Of a stretch of DNA of 28,945 nt, positions 24,253 through 28,945 are shown piece by piece. Source of the stretch: DASULA01 sp036278435 (GTDB lineage Bacteria > Actinomycetota > Actinomycetes > Mycobacteriales > DASULA01); NCBI GenBank assembly GCA_036278435.1, contig DASULA010000391.1:1-28945 (forward strand), given 5' to 3'. The translations under genes were made by a program, and so were the position numbers. Positions within the stretch are counted from its first letter, which is position 1. Each line of letters opens with the position of its first letter. The notes under the pieces are model-generated. The model was not told where the DNA came from. It saw only the letters and a program-made list of their open reading frames with translations, and searched no databases.

Positions 24253-25445
24253 CGGCCGTGGCGATCTTTGGGCCGGTTCGCGGGCTCGCCGGCGCGGCGG
24301 CCGGACGGTACCGGCGCTGGACCAGCCGGTCCCGCTCGGCCGCCTTGGACGCCGCTGTGGCGCTGGCCGCGACCGGCCTGGAGATCGGGCTCATCTTCAA
24401 CGACGAGCACACGGCGAGCCCACCCACGACCGCGCTGACCGTGGTCCTGGCGGTGCTCGCCGGTGGCCTGCTGACGCTGCGCCGCCGGATGCCGTTGCCG
24501 GTGCTCGTGGTGACACTGGGCGCGGCCGGGGCGCTGGTGGCCATCCGCGAGTCACCCGGCGGGGTTCCCGCGCTGGTGGCCCTGTTCACCGTCTCCGAGC
24601 GCCGCGACCGGCGCGTGTCGCTGGCCACGCTGGTGCCGGTCGCGGTGCTGTTGGAGGCTCTGTCCATCGTGTCCGTTCCGGTGACCGTGGCGGTATGGGC
24701 GCTGGGCGCGTACGCGCAGACCCGGCGCCGCTACGTCGAGGGGCTCCGGCAGCGGGCCGCCGACCTGGAACGCCAGCGGGAGCAACTGGCCCGGCTTGCC
24801 GTGCACGAGGAACGCACCCGGATCGCTCGCGAGACGCACGACATCGTCGCCCACTCGGTGTCGGTGATGCTGATCGGCGTGCGGGGTGCCCGCGACGTGC
24901 TGCGCACCCGGCCGGAGGTGGCCGAGCAGACCCTTGCCCGGGTCGAGGCGACCGCCGAGCAGAGCCTGGCCGAACTGCGCCGGATCCTCACCCTGCTGCG
25001 CAGCACTGGCCACACCACTGGCCACACTGCCGACCGGGCCGCCGAGTCACGGCCACAGCCGTCGCTGGCCGAACTGGACGAGTTGGTGTCGGCCTACCGG
25101 GCCACCGGACTGCCGGTTCGCCTGACCGTGACCGGTGCGCGGCGCCGGCTGCCCGACGGCGTCGAACTGTCCGCGTTCCGCATCGTCCAGGAGGCGTTGA
25201 CCAACGTGCTGAAGCACTCCCGGCCGACCCGGGTCACGGTGACCCTCTCCTACCGTGAGTCCGAACTGGACCTACAGGTCGCCGACGATGGAACGGTACC
25301 GCCGGGCCGCCCGGCCCGGACCGGGCACGGCCTGGTCGGGATGCGCGAACGGGTCGCGCTGCTCGGCGGTGAACTGGACGCCGGTCCCGCGCCTGGCGGC
25401 GGGTTCCGGGTCGCCGCCCGGCTTCCCCTCGGTGGCGGCCGGTGA
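24249..25445 (+). CDS. Two-component sensor histidine kinase (NarL-type, HisKA_3)
   Basis: A 398-residue membrane kinase. Hydrophobic segments lie at about 31-50, 61-77, 83-99, 107-114 and 125-156, with very short loops between them, so sensing is probably within the membrane rather than by an outside domain. A coiled helix (about 160-185) leads to the HisKA_3 site ERTRIARETHDIVAHS, phospho-acceptor His197. The usual family form is RELHD, so Thr replaces Leu here. The HATPase part has the N-box FRIVQEALTNVLKHS (about 310) and the GHGLVGMRERV lid motif (about 355). A 12-bp tandem repeat (25005-25028) encodes TGHTTGHT in the linker between the two catalytic parts. GTGA overlaps join it to the permease and the regulator. 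It likely phosphorylates the regulator that follows. Confidence 0.94.
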   Translation: MTAVAIFGPVRGLAGAAAGRYRRWTSRSRSAALDAAVALAATGLEIGLIFNDEHTASPPTTALTVVLAVLAGGLLTLRRRMPLPVLVVTLGAAGALVAIRESPGGVPALVALFTVSERRDRRVSLATLVPVAVLLEALSIVSVPVTVAVWALGAYAQTRRRYVEGLRQRAADLERQREQLARLAVHEERTRIARETHDIVAHSVSVMLIGVRGARDVLRTRPEVAEQTLARVEATAEQSLAELRRILTLLRSTGHTTGHTADRAAESRPQPSLAELDELVSAYRATGLPVRLTVTGARRRLPDGVELSAFRIVQEALTNVLKHSRPTRVTVTLSYRESELDLQVADDGTVPPGRPARTGHGLVGMRERVALLGGELDAGPAPGGGFRVAARLPLGGGR

Positions 25446-26107
25446 ACATCCGGGTGCTGGTCGTCGACGACCAGGAACTGGTGCGGGTTGGTTTCCGGCT
25501 GTTCCTCCAGACCCAGGACGGCATCGACGTGGTCGGCGAGGCGGCCGACGGCCGACAGGCGGTCGAACGTGCCCGCGAACTGCGGCCGGACGTGGTGCTG
25601 ATGGATATCCGGATGCCCCGGATGGATGGTGTCGAGGCCACCGCGCGGCTGGTCGCCGCCGGGATCGACCCGGCGCCCCGGGTGCTGGTGCTGACCACGT
25701 TCGATCTGGACGAGTACGTCTACGGCGCGCTGCGGGCCGGCGCGGCCGGGTTCCTACTCAAGGACGCGCCCCGGGAACGGCTGGTCGAGGCGATCCGGGT
25801 GGTGCACACCGGCGACGCGCTGCTGTCCCCGTCGGTGACCCGCCGGCTGGTCGCCGACTTCGCCGCCCGTGCCGCGCCGCCCGCCCCGGCGGCCGGGTTG
25901 CTCGACGCCCTCACGCCGCGCGAGCGCGAGGTGCTGGTGCTGGTGGCCCGCGGGCTGTCCAACGCGGAGATCGCCCGGCGGCTGGTGGTCAGCGCGGCGA
26001 CGGTGAAGAGCCACGTGGGCGCGATCCTGCTCAAGCTCGGCCTGCGTGACCGGGTGCAGGCAGTGGTGTTCGCCTACGAGAACGGCATCGTGGTGGCCGG
26101 CTCCTGA
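25442..26107 (+). CDS. Two-component response regulator, NarL/LuxR family
   Basis: A 221-residue DNA-binding regulator. Receiver domain 1-120: acidic pair Asp9-Asp10, phospho-acceptor Asp55 in VLMDIRMP, switch Thr in VLTTFD and Lys in FLLKDAP. After an Ala/Pro linker comes the LuxR-type helix-turn-helix (about 155-215): LTPREREVLVLVARGLSNAEIARRL and TVKSHVGAILLKLGLRDR. GTG start inside the kinase stop (GTGA). It is the last gene of the operon, so it probably controls the transporter genes in response to the kinase's signal, possibly through the dyad at 22649. The unit ends at a strong hairpin at 26123. Confidence 0.95.
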   Translation: MNIRVLVVDDQELVRVGFRLFLQTQDGIDVVGEAADGRQAVERARELRPDVVLMDIRMPRMDGVEATARLVAAGIDPAPRVLVLTTFDLDEYVYGALRAGAAGFLLKDAPRERLVEAIRVVHTGDALLSPSVTRRLVADFAARAAPPAPAAGLLDALTPREREVLVLVARGLSNAEIARRLVVSAATVKSHVGAILLKLGLRDRVQAVVFAYENGIVVAGS

Positions 26108-26122
26108 TTTGCCTGGACAGGT

Positions 26123-26158
26123 GGGAGCCCCGGCACGGAGGGGCGTGCCGGGGCTCCC
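26123..26158. terminator. Bidirectional terminator between convergent genes
   Basis: A perfect 14-bp stem joins 26123-26136 (GGGAGCCCCGGCAC) and 26145-26158 with an 8-nt loop. It lies between the response regulator stop (plus) and the surface protein stop (minus), so it can end both transcripts. Confidence 0.85.
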
Positions 26159-26178
26159 GGGACCAGCGACCGATCGGG

Positions 26179-26781
26179 TCAGCTGGACGTGCTACCACCG
26201 TGACGGCGGCGGGTGACAACAGTCAGTGCCACCCCACCGGCCACCAGCACGGTGCCGATCAGCAGCAGCGGCACGGTGTTGCCCGCGCCGGTGTTGGCCA
26301 GCTTCGCGGCCTCCACCTTCGGGGACGGGGTGGGGCTGGGCGGGATCGGCGAGCTGACTGGAGCCGCCGAGGACGGCGTGGCACTCGGCGTCGCCGTCGC
26401 GGTGTCGGTCGGCGGGGGCGGGGTGTCCGGCTTGCACGTCGGCGGCTTGCTCATCGCTGCCGGCGTTCCGTCCTTCGGCGCCGTGTGAACCTCCTTGCTC
26501 CCCGGCAGCATCCACGTGGCCAGGTACTGCTCGGTGCCGTCGGGATAGGTCTCGTCGAAGTCGACCGACGTGTGTCCGCTGACGGTGACATCTGGGAGCG
26601 ACTTGCCGTTCCGGGTCACGTGGACGACCACATCCGTGCTGGGGAACTCTTCGAGGCTCAGGGTGACGTGGTCGCAGGTGGCGGTGAACTCGCCGTGGTT
26701 CGCCCAGGCGGGCAGGGCGAACGTGAGGGTGCCGACGGCGGTGACCGCGGCGACGGTCAGGGTGCGGCGGAAGGTATGCAA
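26179..26781 (-). CDS. Sortase-anchored (LANTG) surface protein
   Basis: A 200-residue cell-wall protein. No ATG or GTG suits; TTG complementary to 26779-26781 is the likely start, with GGAG 8 nt upstream. A signal peptide (1-27) ends in LPAWA. The mature domain (28-118) is small, beta-rich and has two Cys (36, 116) that could form a disulfide. A Pro/Thr/Ser-rich wall-spanning linker (119-157) follows. The C-terminus is a complete sorting signal: LANTG at 161-165, a hydrophobic span (about 169-190) and the basic tail RRRHGG. The LAxTG form is typical of substrates of class E sortases in high-GC actinobacteria. The mature domain is not recognised. It is convergent with the two-component operon, so a functional link is only positional. 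Confidence 0.85.
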   Translation of the reverse strand: MHTFRRTLTVAAVTAVGTLTFALPAWANHGEFTATCDHVTLSLEEFPSTDVVVHVTRNGKSLPDVTVSGHTSVDFDETYPDGTEQYLATWMLPGSKEVHTAPKDGTPAAMSKPPTCKPDTPPPPTDTATATPSATPSSAAPVSSPIPPSPTPSPKVEAAKLANTGAGNTVPLLLIGTVLVAGGVALTVVTRRRHGGSTSS

Positions 26782-26936
26782 CTCTCCTTCTCCCGGGATG
26801 TGTTCGTGCGCAGCACGCGGGCTGCGTCTAGTCGGTCTGGTTGCCGGGCGGTCCCGGCCTGGATGGCGACCGCGCCCCCGTGGTCCGCGCGGTCTTCTCG
26901 GCGAGCCGAGTGATGGTTGGACCCGCCGGACGCTAC

Positions 26937-26964
26937 ACCCTAGAGCGTGATTGTCGTCGGGCAA
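26937..26964 (-). promoter_or_regulatory. Putative promoter of the surface protein gene
   Basis: On the minus strand TTGCCC (complement of 26959-26964) and TAGGGT (complement of 26937-26942) are 16 nt apart. The start would be near 26930, leaving a leader of about 150 nt before the TTG start. Nothing else is supported in 26782-27011. Confidence 0.45.
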
Positions 26965-27011
26965 GATAGCGCAAACGGGTGATGCTTGGCGAGGCCCTGT
27001 CGCTCAAACGC

Positions 27012-27713
27012 TTATAGCCGATTGCTCAGCGTATGTGCGGCGGCCACCACGGGCTGTGCCAGCCGGAGTCCTGGCCGGCGCCCGACCCGGTCCAGCGGAC
27101 CGGATACCGAGATCGCCGCGATCACCCGGCCGTCCCGGTCGCGGATCGGGGCGGACACCGATCCCACCCCGGCCTCCCGTTCGGCGGCGCTCTGGGCCCA
27201 GCCCCGGCGGCGCACCTCGGCCAGTGTGCGGGCGGTGAACCGCGCGCCGGCGAGCAGGTTCTCGGTGTCCGACCGGCTGGTCCAGGCGGCCAGTACCTGC
27301 GCGGCCGACCCGGCCGACATGGTCAACCGGGCGCCGACCGGCACGGTGTCGCGCAGTCCGTGGGCTCGTTCGGCCGCGGCCACGCACACCCGCTGCGCGC
27401 CGTGCCGCCGGTAGAGCTGGGCGCTCTCCCCGGTCTCGTCGCGCAGCCGGACCAGCACCGCTCCGGCCGCCGCCAGCAGCGGATCGGGGGCCGATCGCGC
27501 CAGTTCGGTCAGCGCCGGGCCCGGCCGCCAGCGCCCGTCCCCGTCGCGCAGCAGCAGCCGGTGTGACTCCAGCGCCACCGCCAGCCGGTGCGCGGTGGCG
27601 CGGGGTAGCCCGGTGCGTTCCACCAGGTCGGCCAAGTTCGCCGGTGCCGCCGCCGCGCTGGCCAGGATGGCCACGGCCTTGTCCAGAACGCCGATGCCGC
27701 TAGACTGTCCCAC
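27012..27713 (-). CDS. ndgR: IclR-family regulator of leucine biosynthesis (NdgR/LtbR type)
   Basis: A 233-residue transcription factor. The N-terminal winged helix-turn-helix (about 10-65) contains NLADLVERTGLPRATAHRLAVAL; the C-terminal IclR effector domain includes GARLTMSAGSAAQVLAAW and GVGSVSAPIRDRDGRVIAAISVSGP. Orthologues called NdgR in Streptomyces and LtbR in Corynebacterium are encoded divergently from leuCD and control leucine and other amino acid genes; the same arrangement is seen here. GTG start; TAGTAT lies 6 nt upstream of it, so the mRNA is probably leaderless. With only 41 nt between the two start codons, this regulator almost certainly controls leuC and itself. Confidence 0.92.
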   Translation of the reverse strand: MGQSSGIGVLDKAVAILASAAAAPANLADLVERTGLPRATAHRLAVALESHRLLLRDGDGRWRPGPALTELARSAPDPLLAAAGAVLVRLRDETGESAQLYRRHGAQRVCVAAAERAHGLRDTVPVGARLTMSAGSAAQVLAAWTSRSDTENLLAGARFTARTLAEVRRRGWAQSAAEREAGVGSVSAPIRDRDGRVIAAISVSGPLDRVGRRPGLRLAQPVVAAAHTLSNRL

Positions 27714-27754
27714 AATTCGATACTAGCGTCTCACTATTCGAGATGGAGTACCTC
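27714..27754. promoter_or_regulatory. Overlapping divergent promoters of ndgR and leuC
   Basis: A 41-nt gap serves both genes. On the minus strand TAGTAT (complement of 27720-27725) is 6 nt from the ndgR GTG. On the plus strand GATACT (27719-27724) or CACTAT (27732-27737) could be the leuC -10, and GGAG (27745-27748) is its ribosome binding site. TCTC-N7-GAGA (27730-27744) and the paired ATTCGA elements (27714-27719 and 27736-27741) are candidate regulator contacts. A bound regulator would cover both promoters. Confidence 0.6.
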
Positions 27755-28945
27755 ATGGGCAGAACCCTGGCCGAAAAGGTGTGGGACAGCCACATGGTGC
27801 GCCGGGCCGACGGCGAGCCTGACCTGCTCTACGTGGACCTGCACCTGGTGCACGAGGTGACCAGCCCGCAGGCCTTCGACGGGTTGCGGCTGGCCGGGCG
27901 GAAGGTACGCCGCCCCGATCTGACCATCGCCACCGAGGACCACAACGTCCCCACCACCGACATCCACCTGCCCATCGCCGACGAGGTGTCGCGTACCCAG
28001 GTGGACACGCTGCGCCGCAACTGTGCCGAGTTCGGCGTCCGGCTGTACCCGATGGGCGACCGGGATCAGGGCATCGTGCACGTCATCGGCCCGCAGCTCG
28101 GGCTGACCCAGCCGGGCACCACGGTGGTGTGCGGGGACAGCCACACCTCCACCCACGGCGCGTTCGGCGCGTTGGCGTTCGGCGTGGGCACCAGCGAGGT
28201 CGAGCACGTGCTGGCCACCCAGACGCTGCCGCTGCGTCCGTTCCGGACTATGGCGGTCACGGTGACCGGCCGGCTGCGCCCCGGCGTCAGCGCCAAGGAC
28301 CTCATCCTGGCGGTCATCGCCCGGATCGGCACCGGCGGCGGGCAGGGGTACGTCATCGAGTACCGGGGCGAGGCCATCGAGGCGCTGTCCATGGAAGCCC
28401 GCATGACGATCTGCAACATGTCCATCGAGGCCGGTGCCCGGGCCGGCATGGTGGCCCCGGACCAGACCACGTTCGACTTCCTGCACGGTCGCCCGCACGC
28501 CCCGACCGGCACCGACTGGGACGCCGCGGTCGAGTACTGGCGGTCGCTGCGCACCGACGACGACGCCACCTTCGACCGCGAGGTCAGCCTGGACGCCGAC
28601 ACGCTCACCCCCTACGTCACCTGGGGCACCAACCCCGGCCAGGGCGCGCCGCTGGGCGGTACCGTGCCCGACCCGGCCGGCCTGGCCGACGCGGTCGAGC
28701 GGGCCTCGGTGGAAAAGGCCCTGTCCTACATGGATCTGCAGCCGGGAACGCCGCTGCGCGACATCCCGGTGGACACCGTGTTCGTCGGGTCGTGCACCAA
28801 CGGCCGGATCGAGGACCTCCGGGTGGCCGCCGAGATGCTGCGCGGCAGGACGATCGACCCGGATACCCGGATGCTCGTCGTCCCGGGCTCGGTCGGTGTG
28901 AAGAGCCAGGCCGAGGCCGAGGGCCTGGACCAGGTCTTCCTCGAC
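27755..28945 (+). CDS. leuC: 3-isopropylmalate dehydratase large subunit (partial, runs off the window)
   Basis: The large subunit of isopropylmalate isomerase, converting 2- to 3-isopropylmalate with LeuD; an aconitase-type [4Fe-4S] enzyme. 397 codons are present; the full protein is usually about 470. The N-terminus TLAEKVWDSHMV, the block VCGDSHTSTHGAFGALAFGVGTSEVEHVLATQTL and VFVGSCTNGRIEDL are diagnostic. Cys347 in the last motif is the first cluster ligand; the other two (a CxxC expected around residue 407) lie beyond the window end. ATG start with GGAG 6 nt upstream. leuD is expected to follow. It is transcribed divergently from ndgR. The truncation is due only to the window edge. Confidence 0.97.
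   Translation, partial: MGRTLAEKVWDSHMVRRADGEPDLLYVDLHLVHEVTSPQAFDGLRLAGRKVRRPDLTIATEDHNVPTTDIHLPIADEVSRTQVDTLRRNCAEFGVRLYPMGDRDQGIVHVIGPQLGLTQPGTTVVCGDSHTSTHGAFGALAFGVGTSEVEHVLATQTLPLRPFRTMAVTVTGRLRPGVSAKDLILAVIARIGTGGGQGYVIEYRGEAIEALSMEARMTICNMSIEAGARAGMVAPDQTTFDFLHGRPHAPTGTDWDAAVEYWRSLRTDDDATFDREVSLDADTLTPYVTWGTNPGQGAPLGGTVPDPAGLADAVERASVEKALSYMDLQPGTPLRDIPVDTVFVGSCTNGRIEDLRVAAEMLRGRTIDPDTRMLVVPGSVGVKSQAEAEGLDQVFLD

Noticed and set aside
26782..27011. A right-hand attachment site matching the tRNA-Glu 3' end
   Set aside because: I scanned for GGTTCGAATCC or the acceptor sequence and found no copy; no integrase gene is in the window.

Overview
The window is GC-rich bacterial chromosome with G/C-heavy third codon positions, many GTG starts and GTGA gene overlaps. 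It also carries an ndgR-leuC divergent pair, a gltX-tRNA-Gln-tRNA-Glu block and a LANTG-type sortase substrate. Together these point to a filamentous actinomycete. A Pseudonocardiales-like host is my best guess, but the sequence alone does not prove it.

Layout. 1-3.7 kb: a large secreted S8 (subtilisin-type) protease with a strong terminator. 3.9-6.1 kb: leuB and ilvE (branched-chain amino acid synthesis). 6.1-8.05 kb: a small accessory patch with a DUF4177-like peptide, a Phd/YefM antitoxin-PIN toxin pair behind a phased operator, a GNAT acetyltransferase and the stump of a second PIN toxin. 8.09-9.9 kb: cimA (citramalate synthase) behind what looks like a complete translational attenuator: promoter, nine-codon leader peptide with Leu-Ile-Ile, pause hairpin and rho-independent terminator. 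9.85-12.8 kb: a small antisense membrane protein, a fumarylacetoacetate-hydrolase-family gene overlapping gltX, then tRNA-Gln(CUG) and tRNA-Glu(CUC). 13.15-22.6 kb: a 2,959-residue secreted RHS/YD-repeat polymorphic toxin and its putative immunity gene. 22.7-26.1 kb: a translationally coupled ABC transporter plus two-component system. 26.2-26.8 kb (minus): a sortase-anchored surface protein. 27.0-28.9 kb: ndgR (minus) diverging from leuC, which runs off the window edge.

How it works together. leuB, ilvE, cimA, leuC and the IclR-type regulator ndgR form a dispersed leucine/isoleucine neighbourhood, interrupted by housekeeping translation genes. The roughly 14 kb between tRNA-Glu and ndgR (toxin, transporter, signalling genes, surface protein) looks like an accessory block placed within this conserved neighbourhood. 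The toxin tip and immunity gene have visibly lower third-position GC than the RHS body, as expected for exchangeable tips.

The most interesting signals are the cimA attenuator, the unrecognised RHS toxin tip with its neighbour gene, the 12-bp phased toxin-antitoxin operator, and the repeated placement of a -10-like hexamer 6-7 nt before start codons, which suggests leaderless mRNAs. All assignments are by reading motifs; no database search was run.
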